A stretch of 64,000 nt of DNA, taken from CAWDVH01 sp963805705 (GTDB taxonomy: Bacteria; Actinomycetota; Actinomycetes; Streptosporangiales; Streptosporangiaceae). Below are positions 37,261 to 50,175 of this stretch, in pieces (position 1 is the first letter of the stretch; the number at the start of each line of letters is the position of its first letter). The position numbers and the translations under genes are program-made. Where the stretch lies: the NCBI GenBank assembly GCA_963805705.1, contig CAWDVH010000005.1, positions 992,001 through 1,056,000 on the forward strand. The letters run 5' to 3'. The notes below the pieces were generated by a model. The model saw nothing but the letters and a program-made list of their open reading frames with translations. It was not told where the DNA came from and searched no databases.

Positions 37261-38011
37261 CGGCGGCGGCCCGCGTGGCCGGGCCGGGCGCGCGGGCGGT
37301 GCTGCCGCGCGAGTTCTTCGACCGGCCGCCGGCCGAGCTGGCGCGCGCCCTGCTGGGCTGCGTGCTGGCCCGTGACAGCCCGGAGGGGCTCGTGGCTGCC
37401 GTCATCGTGGAGACCGAGGCGTACGCGGGCCAGGCTGACCCCGCATCGCACGCATTCCGGGGCCGGACGGCCCGCAACGCGGTGATGTTCGGGCCGGGCG
37501 GGCACGCGTACGTCTACTTCACCTACGGCATGCACTACTGCGTGAACCTGGTCGGCCAGGGCGAAGGCCAGGCCACGGCCGCGCTGCTGCGCGCCGGACG
37601 CATCGTCGAGGGCGCCGGCCTGGCCGCCGCCCGCAGGTCCGGCGCCCGCAGGTCCGGCGGCGGCCAGGGCACCGGATCGGCGGGGCGCCCGCCGGCTGGC
37701 CCGCGCGAGCGGGACCTGGCCCGGGGCCGGCGCGGCTGTGCCAGGCGCTGGCGATCGACCGGGCTCTGGACGGGGCGGACGTGTGCGATCCGCTCTCACC
37801 GCTGCGGATCTGCGGGCCCGGGCAGGAAGTCCCGGCCGCCGGGATCAGCCGGGGCCCTCGGGTAGGGGTCAGCCGCGCCGCCGAGGTGCAGTGGCGGTAC
37901 TGGATTACGGGGGACCCCTGCGTTTCGGCCTATCGGTCTTACCAGGCACGGCGGGCAATGCCGAAACCGGTTACCGGTAGCAGCGCCGATGGTGGGAACA
38001 TTGCGCGGTGA
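37257..38011 (+). pseudogene. DNA-3-methyladenine glycosylase, frameshifted
   Basis: AAG/MPG-family base-excision enzyme. The first frame gives LPREFFDRPPAELARALLG, VETEAYAGQADPASHAF with the catalytic Glu, and VYFTYGMHYCVNLV. After RERDLARG near 37725 the frame is lost. One added C in CC at 37727-37728 restores PARLCQALAIDRALDGADVC, GPRVGVSRAAEVQWRYW and GDPCVSAYR, ending at 38011. That end overlaps the tyrS GTG by 4 bp, the coupling style used all along this region, so the rebuilt frame of about 251 residues is the natural one. A single-base deletion or a sequencing error has occurred. Confidence 0.85.
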
Positions 38012-39291
38012 CCGACATCATTGACGAGCTGAGCTGGCGCGGCCTGATCGCCGTGTCGACCGACCTGGATGACCTGCGAAAGGCCCTGGACGCCGGCCCG
38101 GTCACGTTCTACGCCGGGTTTGACCCCACGGCGCCTGGCCTGCACATCGGGAACCTGGTGCTCCTGCTCACGATGAAGCGGCTGCAGCAGGCAGGCCACC
38201 GGCCGATCGGCCTGGTCGGGGGAGCGACCGGCCTGATCGGGGATCCGAGCGGCAAGTCGACCGAGCGCGTGCTGAACCCGCGCGAGGTGGTCGCTGCCTG
38301 GGTGGAGCGGATCCGGGCTGAGGTCGGCAGGTTCCTTGACTTCGAGCCGGGTGCGGCCACCGCGCTGATGGTCAGCAACCTGGACTGGACCGATGGGCTA
38401 TCCGCACTGGATTTCCTGCGGGATATCGGCAGGCACTTCCCGGTAAACCAGATGCTGTCCCGTGAGGTCGTCAGGGCCAGGCTCGAGGCCGGCGGCATCA
38501 CCTACACCGAGTTCAGTTACCAGGTCCTGCAGGCTAACGACTTCCTGGAACTGCACCGGCGGCACGACTGCTCGCTGCAGCTAGGCGGCAGCGACCAGTG
38601 GGGCAACCTGGTCTCCGGGGTCGACCTGATCAGGCGGGTCACCGGCGACTCGGTGCACGCGCTGGCCATCCCGCTGATCACCAAGCCGGACGGGACCAAG
38701 TACGGCAAGACCGAGGGCGAAGCGGTCTGGATCAGCCCGGAGCTGATGAGCCCGTACGCGTTCTACCAGTTCTGGATGACCAGGACCGACGCGGAGGTAC
38801 CTGGACTGCTGCGGGTCTTCACGTTCAGGACCCGGCCGGAGATCGAGGAGCTGGAGCGGGACATCGCTGAGCGGCCCGCCGCCCGGCGGGCGCAGCGGGT
38901 TCTGGCGCAGGACGTGACATCGCTGGTGCACGGGCCGCAGGAGCTGGCACGGGTACAGGCGGCGAGCCAGGCGCTGTTCGGCCAGGGCGAGCTGCAGGAC
39001 CTGGATGAGCGGACGCTGGCGGCGGCGCTGGCCGAGGTGCCGCATGTGACGATCGAGGCGGGGCCAGCCGGCCTGCCGCCGGTGGCCGACCTGATGGCCG
39101 ACGCGGGCATCGTGGCCAGCAAGTCGGCGGCCCGGCGCGCGATCGCCGAGGGCGGCGCGTACCTGAACAACGTGAAGGTGACGACGCAGGATGCCGTGCC
39201 GTCGGCTGATGACCTGCTGCACGGCCGCTACCTGGTGCTGCGGCGCGGCAAGCGCACCGTGGGCGGGGTCACGCTACACCGGGCGCTCTGA
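38008..39291 (+). CDS. tyrS: Tyrosyl-tRNA synthetase
   Basis: Class I synthetase of 427 residues, TyrRS-F type. YAGFDPTAPGLHIGN holds the HIGH-like motif near 46-49; GGSDQWGNLVSG is the tyrosine/tRNA motif; KYGKTEGEAVW is the KMSKS loop. A C-terminal S4 domain (SKSAARRAIAEGGAYLNN) binds tRNA. GTG 38008 overlaps the frameshifted glycosylase stop. No T-box-like leader. Confidence 0.96.
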   Translation: MTDIIDELSWRGLIAVSTDLDDLRKALDAGPVTFYAGFDPTAPGLHIGNLVLLLTMKRLQQAGHRPIGLVGGATGLIGDPSGKSTERVLNPREVVAAWVERIRAEVGRFLDFEPGAATALMVSNLDWTDGLSALDFLRDIGRHFPVNQMLSREVVRARLEAGGITYTEFSYQVLQANDFLELHRRHDCSLQLGGSDQWGNLVSGVDLIRRVTGDSVHALAIPLITKPDGTKYGKTEGEAVWISPELMSPYAFYQFWMTRTDAEVPGLLRVFTFRTRPEIEELERDIAERPAARRAQRVLAQDVTSLVHGPQELARVQAASQALFGQGELQDLDERTLAAALAEVPHVTIEAGPAGLPPVADLMADAGIVASKSAARRAIAEGGAYLNNVKVTTQDAVPSADDLLHGRYLVLRRGKRTVGGVTLHRAL

Positions 39292-40161
39292 TCGGGCGTA
39301 GTGGCTCTCAGCGATGCTGTGGTCGGCCGGCCCAGGTCGAACGCGGGCGAGTGCCCGCGCAGCCGGGCGAGCGGGCGGCTCTGGCCGCTGTCGCGGTCCG
39401 GCGGCTGCCGGGGCCCGGCCACGGTTTGGCCACGGTTCGGCCACGACGACCCTTCGATCACGGCCGTGAGGGCCTCCCCGGCATCCATCCGGGATTGGTC
39501 AAGAAGCTGCGGAGAACGGGGAATCGAGCCCGGCGGGCCGGGCCGGTAGCCGGAATCTCAGTCTCCGTGAAAACAGCCCGGCCCCGTGTCAGGGCGTCTC
39601 GCAGCAGGTCAGCGCTCATGCGGCCGCGGCCAGGGGGCCAGCCGGGCACCGTGCCGCCCGGCAGGCCCGCGCGCCGATTTGACTAGACCCCCTTTGCTGC
39701 CTACTGTTTCGTCTTGCGCCGGACGGGCCGCTCGCCACTAGGCGGGCAGCTCCTAGGCCTCAGCAAGCCCCAGCAAGTTACCCTCCCAACGAGAACGCTC
39801 CCGGTCATCGGGACGCCTCGGTGCGGGTATGCTGGATGTACAGCGAGTAACCAGTACGACAGATTGCGCTAACTACCTTGACAGCCCCTGGCTGACCCGG
39901 TAAGTTAGCAGGGTTGCCCCGGAAGAGACTGGAGTCTCCGATGGTGCGCGTCCGCTCCTTGAGAACTCAACAGCGTGCTAAAAGCCAGTGCACATGCACA
40001 AAACCCCGTCATAAAGGGGGTCTGTGCCGGTAACGGCGCAGTCCCTGACGGTATTTGCCAGATCGTCTCCTAGGCCCGGCTTGCCGGTCCGACGAGGCAT
40101 CTCTCTTGTCAGCAGTCCGCATGCTCGGCCCTCGGGCAGTGCTGCGGTTGCATATAGACAT
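39292..40161 (+). other. Gene-free leader between tyrS and 16S rRNA
   Basis: No convincing gene lies in these 870 bp. It is GC-rich up to about 39690, with a short dyad near 39510-39570 (see rejected items), then lower in GC. It contains the rRNA promoter at 39878-39906. Downstream, CTTGAGAACTCAACAG (39958-39973) matches the rRNA leader element repeated in the 16S-23S spacer as CTTGAGAACTGCACAG (41968-41983), the usual place of anti-termination or processing signals. Confidence 0.7.
39878..39906 (+). promoter_or_regulatory. rRNA operon promoter
   Basis: A perfect TTGACA (39878-39883), a 17-bp spacer and TAAGTT (39901-39906) form a strong housekeeping promoter about 255 bp before 16S. A second, weaker -10-like TATGCT is at 39828-39833, without a good -35. 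Confidence 0.8.
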
Positions 40162-45207
<5,046 letters not shown>

Positions 45208-45224
45208 TACTTATAGATTTTGTG

Positions 45225-45242
45225 CGCGTCCACTGTGCAGTT
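45225..45242 (+). other. Right arm of the 23S processing stem
   Basis: Perfect 18-bp complement of 41974-41991, lying 18 bp beyond 23S. It closes a long pre-rRNA stalk, the usual RNase III substrate. Confidence 0.85.
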
Positions 45243-45319
45243 CCCGAGGTGCGGTCGGCCTCGCTGGCTCCGTCCGGAGAAATCCGGCGGACCAGCCGGG
45301 GTCCTGACATCTCAATAGT

Positions 45320-45438
45320 GTTTCGGTGGCCATGGCGAAGGGGAAACACCCGGTCCCATTCCGAACCCGGAAGTTAAGCCCTTCAGCGCCGATGGTACTG
45401 CGCGGGGGACTGCGTGGGAGAGTAGGACGCCGCCGGAC
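45320..45438 (+). rRNA. 5S ribosomal RNA
   Basis: The sequence starts GTTTCGGTGGCCATGGCGAA, holds CCGAACCCGGAAGTTAAGCC and ends GGACGCCGCCGGAC, matching actinobacterial 5S throughout. Length about 119 nt. The two ends pair to form helix I. Confidence 0.96.
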
Positions 45439-45445
45439 ATCTTCC

Positions 45446-45489
45446 CGCTGAGGGCCGTTACCGTACTGGTAGTGGCCCTCAGCGCATTT
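45446..45489 (+). terminator. rRNA operon terminator
   Basis: Perfect 11-bp stem CGCTGAGGGCC (45446-45456) with GGCCCTCAGCG (45474-45484), loop 17 nt, followed by CATTTT. It lies 8 bp after 5S and 42 bp before the next start codon. Confidence 0.85.
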
Positions 45490-45530
45490 TGGGCTGTGTT
45501 GGATCAGGTATCTCATCTTGGAGGTTGTCG

Positions 45531-47786
45531 GTGGCTGGGAGCGCTCGCAGCGGATCTTCCGGAGGCGCGCCCGCTGGGCGACCCTCCGGAAGTGCCGCCC
45601 GGCGGGGGAGCGCAGCTAGTAGCAGACCGCGCGGTCCCGCAGGCGGTTCGAGTGGCAAAGAGCGCGCTTCAGCGGACGGCTCAGCGGGCGGGCGACGTAA
45701 GCCCGATGGGCCGGGCGGCAGCTCAGCTGATAGCAGAGACGACCGTGGCGCGGCGCAGACCCCGCCACGGGGCCGGGCCGGAGCGGCCGGTGACAGCGGA
45801 AGCCAGGGCCGCGGCTCGGCTCGGGGCAAGGGCTCTGCCCAGGACAGCGGCCCGGCCCGAGGCGGTGGTGCTGCGCAGGGCGGTTCGGCGGCTAAGCGAT
45901 CCGGGCGCGGTCAGGGCGCGTCCGGGGGACGGACGGCCAGGCCGCCTTCTGAGGGCCGCGGCGGGTCCGGCTGGCGCGCCGATGACACTGGCCAGGGCGG
46001 CAGGCCGGCCGCCGGGTCTCGGTCTGGCCGTCAGGGCGGGCGCAAGGACGGTCAGGGCGGCCGCAAGGACGGTGCGGGCCGTGCTACGGCGGGCGGATCT
46101 GCCGGAACGGGCCGTGGTGGCGCCGGGCGGGGAACGCCGGCCGGCGGCTCGCGTTACGCCCGGCCGGCCGGCGGCGGTTCCTACGGCCGTACGGGCGATG
46201 AAGGACGCGCCGGACACAGCGGACGTGAGCGGCGCGACGACGACAGGCCAGATCGCGCGTCAGGGGGGCGCGCTACGGGCGGCGGCCAGGGAGCGGGTGA
46301 CGGGGGGAACAAATCAGCTGGCTCGCGCTCAGGTGCTCCCCGGACCGGTGCTTCGCGTGCTGCTGCTCCGCGTTCAGATAGCTCGCGTAGCAGCGGACCG
46401 CGTACTGGCGCGAGCGGCACCAGGGGCCCGGCGACAGGCGCGCAGAAGTATCCACGGCCAGCCCGGTCCGACGGACAGGGCGGATCCGCAGGCGCGAGGT
46501 ACGGCAGATCGAGCGCTGACCGGCCCGGCCAGTCATGGAGCTCGGGACAGCCGCAGCCGGGGCCGCGCAGCGACTCTGGGCCGCCCTCAGGTCGGCGGAC
46601 CGGCCAGACGGCGGACAAGCGCGGCGAGACGGGCAGCAGAGGGGCATCGCCATACCGCGCAGCTGATGAGGGCCAGCGGCGCCCGCCTGATCCGCGCGGA
46701 GGCTCGCGTTCTGGCGGATCGCCTGTGCGTTCTGGCGGGGGCTCGCGTTCTGGCGGACCGCCCGCGCGTTCTGGCGGGGGCTCGCGATCTGGGGGACCGC
46801 CTGCGCGTTCCGGGGGACCAGCCGCGCGTTCTGGCGGGGGCTCGCGTTCCGGCGGGCCTGCGCGTTCTGGCGGGTCCGCACGCGCCAGCTCGCAGCCGGG
46901 TGGCCCTTCCCGTGCGGCTCGCTCCTGGAGCCCAGGCGAGGACTCCGGTCCGGCTCGTGCGGTCAGGCAGGGCGATGCCGGGGCTTTGCGGATCGATGTC
47001 CCCGCGGCTATCACGGCGGACCAGCTGGATCCCGAGGCCCGCGATGAGCTCAAGACGCTGCCCGGAGACCTGGCCGACGCAGTGGCGCGCCTGCTGGTCG
47101 CCACCAGCCTCGAGGACGACCCCGAGCGGGCCCATCAGTACGCGCAAGCCGCGCGGCGGCTGGCCGCACGGGTGGGGGTGGTCCGCGAGACCGGCGGGAT
47201 CGCGGCTTACCGGGCCGGAAAGTGGGCCGACGCGCTGACCGAGCTCAGGGCCGCCCGCAGGCTGACCGGCCGCGGCAGTTACCTCCCGATGATGGCGGAC
47301 TGCGAGCGGGCTCTCGGCCGCCTGGACCGTGCGCTCGACCTGGTCACCGGACCGGAGGTTCGTGCCCTTGACCGGGCCACACAGATAGAGCTGCTCATAG
47401 TGGAGTCAGGCATCCGCCGGGATCAGGGCCTTCCCGAGGCCGGGGTCGCAGCGCTGCAGGTCCCGGAGCTGACCGATGGCCGGAAGCGCTCAGGGTCGGC
47501 CAGGCTTCTCTACGCCTATGCCGACGCGCTGCTGGATGCGGGCCGGAGGGACGAGGCACGCGACTGGTTCGGCCGGGCCGCCGCCGCCGACCCAGACGGC
47601 CAGACGGATGCTGCAGAGCGCTTCGATGACCTGGACGAGTTCGTATTCGACGACCTGGACGCAGCCGACGACCTGGACGCAGCCGGCGATTCCGGCGCGC
47701 CCGGCTATTCCGGCGCGCCCGGGCCTGATGAGATCCGGCCGGACGCGTCACACGGGGCCGGGCCCGCGGACCCGGACGCCAGCTGA
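45531..47786 (+). CDS. TPR-like protein with long Ser/Gly/Arg-rich N-terminus
   Basis: The 751-residue protein has two parts. About 480 residues are low-complexity Ser, Gly, Arg, Ala and Pro with repeats such as RSGGGSRSGGPPA; this looks like an RGG-type, probably disordered and possibly RNA-binding segment (inference). The C-terminal part, from DVPAAITADQLDPEARDEL, has helical hairpins (AYRAGKWADALTELRAARRL, YADALLDAGRRDEARDWFG) typical of tetratricopeptide repeats, then an Asp-rich tail. GTG 45531 is preceded by GGAGG 6 bp upstream; the TTG at 45489 lies in the rRNA terminator. A TPR gene after tyrS is conserved in mycobacteria and relatives. Function unknown. Confidence 0.82.
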   Translation: MAGSARSGSSGGAPAGRPSGSAARRGSAASSRPRGPAGGSSGKERASADGSAGGRRKPDGPGGSSADSRDDRGAAQTPPRGRAGAAGDSGSQGRGSARGKGSAQDSGPARGGGAAQGGSAAKRSGRGQGASGGRTARPPSEGRGGSGWRADDTGQGGRPAAGSRSGRQGGRKDGQGGRKDGAGRATAGGSAGTGRGGAGRGTPAGGSRYARPAGGGSYGRTGDEGRAGHSGRERRDDDRPDRASGGRATGGGQGAGDGGNKSAGSRSGAPRTGASRAAAPRSDSSRSSGPRTGASGTRGPATGAQKYPRPARSDGQGGSAGARYGRSSADRPGQSWSSGQPQPGPRSDSGPPSGRRTGQTADKRGETGSRGASPYRAADEGQRRPPDPRGGSRSGGSPVRSGGGSRSGGPPARSGGGSRSGGPPARSGGPAARSGGGSRSGGPARSGGSARASSQPGGPSRAARSWSPGEDSGPARAVRQGDAGALRIDVPAAITADQLDPEARDELKTLPGDLADAVARLLVATSLEDDPERAHQYAQAARRLAARVGVVRETGGIAAYRAGKWADALTELRAARRLTGRGSYLPMMADCERALGRLDRALDLVTGPEVRALDRATQIELLIVESGIRRDQGLPEAGVAALQVPELTDGRKRSGSARLLYAYADALLDAGRRDEARDWFGRAAAADPDGQTDAAERFDDLDEFVFDDLDAADDLDAAGDSGAPGYSGAPGPDEIRPDASHGAGPADPDAS

Positions 47787-47795
47787 GCGAGGAGA
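47747..47795. repeat. 49-bp direct repeat, left copy
   Basis: This copy contains the last 13 codons of the TPR gene with its stop and the first nine bases after it. An identical 49-bp copy is at 49008-49056. Confidence 0.97.
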
Positions 47796-47960
47796 CCTGA
47801 GTTGGCTCACGATCATGGACTTTCGGTAGCCGCAAGCCTGTGACCTGCCGTTTCTCGGGTTCGCGGGACTGAATTTGCGCACTAAGCCGACGCCCCTGAC
47901 TGAAGGACCTCAGCGTCGCCGCTTGGTTCCCTGCCGCTTCCAAGTGACCTTCGGCGGCTT

Positions 47961-48827
47961 CTACAGGCCGCCCGGTCGCCTGATTACCGCGTCGAAGGCC
48001 GGCGAGGGTGGACCCTCTCGCAGCAAGCGGAGGAATTCTTCTCCGAATCGCCTCCCGTTCGGAAACTGGTCGCCAAGTTCCCAGCGCCACGCTGCGAGCA
48101 TCGCAAGGACGAGCTGCCGGCACTCGTCCAGCAGTTCCTGGTCGAGGTTCGGGTAGTGCTCACAGACCTCTTCGGGAGCGTGGGCGAGGTCGAACTCGAC
48201 TGGTCCACGGCAGCACGTCTCAAGGTCGATGAACAACGGGCCGTTCTTCGTGCTGAGCACATTGCCCGACCACGGCTCGCCATGAAGCAGTTGTTCCACG
48301 GCGCCGCGGGCCTCGATTGCCTTGCGCAGGCTTCCCAGCCTGGCGCTGAGAAGCACGCGGTCTGCTTCAGCGAGCTCCGGCGAGCGGTCCGGGTCGGCGA
48401 CGGCTTCTTCCGCCTCCGTGATCCGGTCCATGAAGCTCGGGCTCGGCACGTCGACCTTGCGCATGCCGGCGTGCAGCCGCTCCAGCGCCCTGGCGTAGCC
48501 GGCTGGTGAGACATGAGGTGTCGCGGGCTCGTAGTAGGTCCACAGCGTCACTGCGAAGCCGTCGCGCGTGTACACCCTTGGTTCCACCCGAGGCTCCAGG
48601 AGGCCCACCGGGGATCCGACCTCGGCGAGCCGCTGAGCGAGCTCGACTTCGAACTGTGCAACCTCTTGCCCCACACGGGCGACCCGGGCAAAGACATCGC
48701 ACGGCGTCAACCGCAGCGCCAGCTTGTTCGAGTTGTGGAGAACAATCGCGTCGTCGGCCAGCAGGCCGAGCGATGCGGCGACCGAAGTCGCAGCCGCGAT
48801 CGCCCGCGTGACGTCGGACATCTCCAC
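47961..48827 (-). CDS. Aminoglycoside-phosphotransferase-family kinase (cargo gene)
   Basis: The 288-residue protein has an APH/choline-kinase fold. The nucleotide-binding N-lobe is short (NKLALRLTPCDVFARVARVG). The catalytic loop reads LLHGEPWSGNVL, where the usual HGD is HGE, and the metal loop reads LFIDLETCCRGPVEFDLAH, where D-F-D is D-L-E. Such variants occur in APH-family proteins, but activity is uncertain. The substrate is unknown; antibiotic resistance cannot be inferred. GTG 48827 or ATG 48821 may start it. Lower GC, opposite strand and flanking repeats indicate recent acquisition. Confidence 0.82.
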   Translation of the reverse strand: MEMSDVTRAIAAATSVAASLGLLADDAIVLHNSNKLALRLTPCDVFARVARVGQEVAQFEVELAQRLAEVGSPVGLLEPRVEPRVYTRDGFAVTLWTYYEPATPHVSPAGYARALERLHAGMRKVDVPSPSFMDRITEAEEAVADPDRSPELAEADRVLLSARLGSLRKAIEARGAVEQLLHGEPWSGNVLSTKNGPLFIDLETCCRGPVEFDLAHAPEEVCEHYPNLDQELLDECRQLVLAMLAAWRWELGDQFPNGRRFGEEFLRLLREGPPSPAFDAVIRRPGGL

Positions 48828-48932
48828 CCTCGAATCCTGGCATAGATCCCGATCTGGCTCGCGATCATGGACCCGCCGCTACCGCGAGATCCAGATCCAG
48901 GCCGGCAACCACACCATCACCGCAGCCGACCC

Positions 48933-48980
48933 CTACCCGACGTCCGCCACGCTCTCGACGCGATCAGCGGAACCACCTAG
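48933..48980 (+). pseudogene. Possible transposase C-terminal remnant
   Basis: The plus-strand frame ending TAG 48978-48980 reads LPDVRHALDAISGTT, which looks like the C-terminus of an insertion-sequence transposase. It ends 14 bp before the right inverted repeat, where a transposase usually ends. It is short, so this is suggestive only. Confidence 0.3.
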
Positions 48981-49007
48981 GTTGCGCACTAATCTGAGCC
49001 AACTCAG

Positions 49008-49056
49008 GTCACACGGGGCCGGGCCCGCGGACCCGGACGCCAGCTGAGCGAGGAGA
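49008..49056. repeat. 49-bp direct repeat, right copy
   Basis: Identical to 47747-47795. Sequence continuing to the right of this copy is presumably what originally followed the TPR gene. Confidence 0.97.
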
Positions 49057-49084
49057 TCCCGGCGCCCGAGCGGAACGGCCAGTA

Positions 49085-50065
49085 TCAGCTGGCGGCCTGC
49101 TCCGAGATGTCCAGCCAGTGCATGATCCCGGCCACATTGGCCGCGGTGCCGCTGATCCGGTTGAACTTGGCGGCGATCTGCGGATCCGCGCCGGGCTGCA
49201 GCGCCGCGTAGCGCTGCCTGGTCCGCTCGTTGACCATCGCGGCGGCGTGATCGAGGTCAAGGCCCGCTGAACGGGCGCGGCGGGTCTCCTCGACCCAGAG
49301 ACTGATCTCCGCGGCCGAGCGCTCCAGGGTCTCGTCCACCGCTTCCACCGGGCCGTAATGGCTAAAGAGCAGGCGCGCGGGCCGCAGCGCGGCGAAGGTG
49401 CGCAGCGATTCCAGCGCGGTGCCAAGGTTGAAATCAGGCGGCGGGGTGGCCGGCCGCATGTCGCCGGTCTCCTGGATGTAAATCCCGGCGGCATCTCCCA
49501 CGTACAGGTCGCCGCTCAGCGAGTCGATCAGGCCCACATGGTGCTTGGCGTGGCCTGGTGAGTAATGGCTCTCCAGCTGCCGCCCGCCCCCCAGGTCAAC
49601 GACGCCTCTGCGCTCTACTGTCCGGATCCGCTCCGCGGGCGTCGGGGCTAGCACGCCGAACAGCTCGTCGAGCTCATCGCCGTAGACACTGCGCGCGCTC
49701 GCCATCAGCCGGGCCGGGTCGGCCAGGTGCCGGGCGCCGCGCTCGTGCACGACAATCTGGGCGGCCGGGAACATCTGGGCGATATCTCCCGTGCCGCCCG
49801 CATGGTCCAGGTGAATGTGGGTGACCACGACCGTGGCCAGGTCGGCCGGGCCGATGCCCAGCGCCGCCAGCGCGTCGCGGACGAGCGGCGCCGACGGGGC
49901 GGTGCCGGTCTCCACCAGGCATGGCCGGTCCCCCCGGATCAGGTAGCCCGCGGTGATGCCGTCATATCCGGCCATCCGGGTGTCGATCTGGTAGACGTCA
50001 TTGCCTAGCAGGGTGATGACGTCAGTCGCGGCAAATGTGCGCTGAACCTCGTCCATAGGGATCAT
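49085..50065 (-). CDS. MBL-fold metallo-hydrolase
   Basis: The 326-residue metallo-beta-lactamase-fold protein has THIHLDHAGG (metal motif near 82-91), further His in SPGHAKHHVG, Asp in YVGDAAGIY and FSHYGPVE. All metal ligand positions seem present. The C-terminal 90 residues form a helical extension, and the fold resembles lactonase or glyoxalase II-like hydrolases rather than beta-lactamases proper. Substrate unknown. ATG at 50056 is an alternative start three codons in. It runs toward the inserted element. Confidence 0.88.
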   Translation of the reverse strand: MIPMDEVQRTFAATDVITLLGNDVYQIDTRMAGYDGITAGYLIRGDRPCLVETGTAPSAPLVRDALAALGIGPADLATVVVTHIHLDHAGGTGDIAQMFPAAQIVVHERGARHLADPARLMASARSVYGDELDELFGVLAPTPAERIRTVERRGVVDLGGGRQLESHYSPGHAKHHVGLIDSLSGDLYVGDAAGIYIQETGDMRPATPPPDFNLGTALESLRTFAALRPARLLFSHYGPVEAVDETLERSAAEISLWVEETRRARSAGLDLDHAAAMVNERTRQRYAALQPGADPQIAAKFNRISGTAANVAGIMHWLDISEQAAS

Positions 50066-50175
50066 CGTCTCAGGCCGCCGGCGCCGCGCTGGCGCCGCCG
50101 CCTGCCGCGCCGGGCCAGCGGGCTGGCCCGCACCGTCCGGGGGAGCCGTCCGGTGACGGCGCCGCAGCCAGCAAT

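Larger units (their letters stand above)
47796..49008. mobile_element. 1.2-kb inserted element with 14-bp terminal inverted repeats and a phosphotransferase cargo
   Basis: The segment starts CCTGAGTTGGCTCA (47796-47809) and ends with the exact reverse complement (48995-49008). The perfect 49-bp direct repeat abuts on both sides. Inside are the minus-strand phosphotransferase gene and, at the right end, a possible transposase C-terminus. Two subterminal blocks occur at both ends in the same orientation: TGGCTCRCGATCATGGAC (47803-47820 and 48855-48872, 17/18) and TTGCGCACTAA (47875-47885 and 48982-48992). The base composition is less GC-rich than the flanks. No complete transposase is present, so it is non-autonomous or a remnant. 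Confidence 0.7.

Noticed and set aside
39510..39570. tRNA-like element with CGGAGA/TCTCCG ends and a GGGCTCGATTCCCC arm on the minus strand
   Set aside because: Only about 58 nt between the ends, mismatched T-arm, and no proper D-arm or anticodon loop.
47961..48827. Aminoglycoside resistance gene
   Set aside because: APH fold only; catalytic motifs are variant and this superfamily has many non-resistance members, so resistance is not supported.
48506..48845. Plus-strand frames opposite the phosphotransferase gene
   Set aside because: Antisense shadows without conserved motifs; the minus-strand protein has clear APH motifs.
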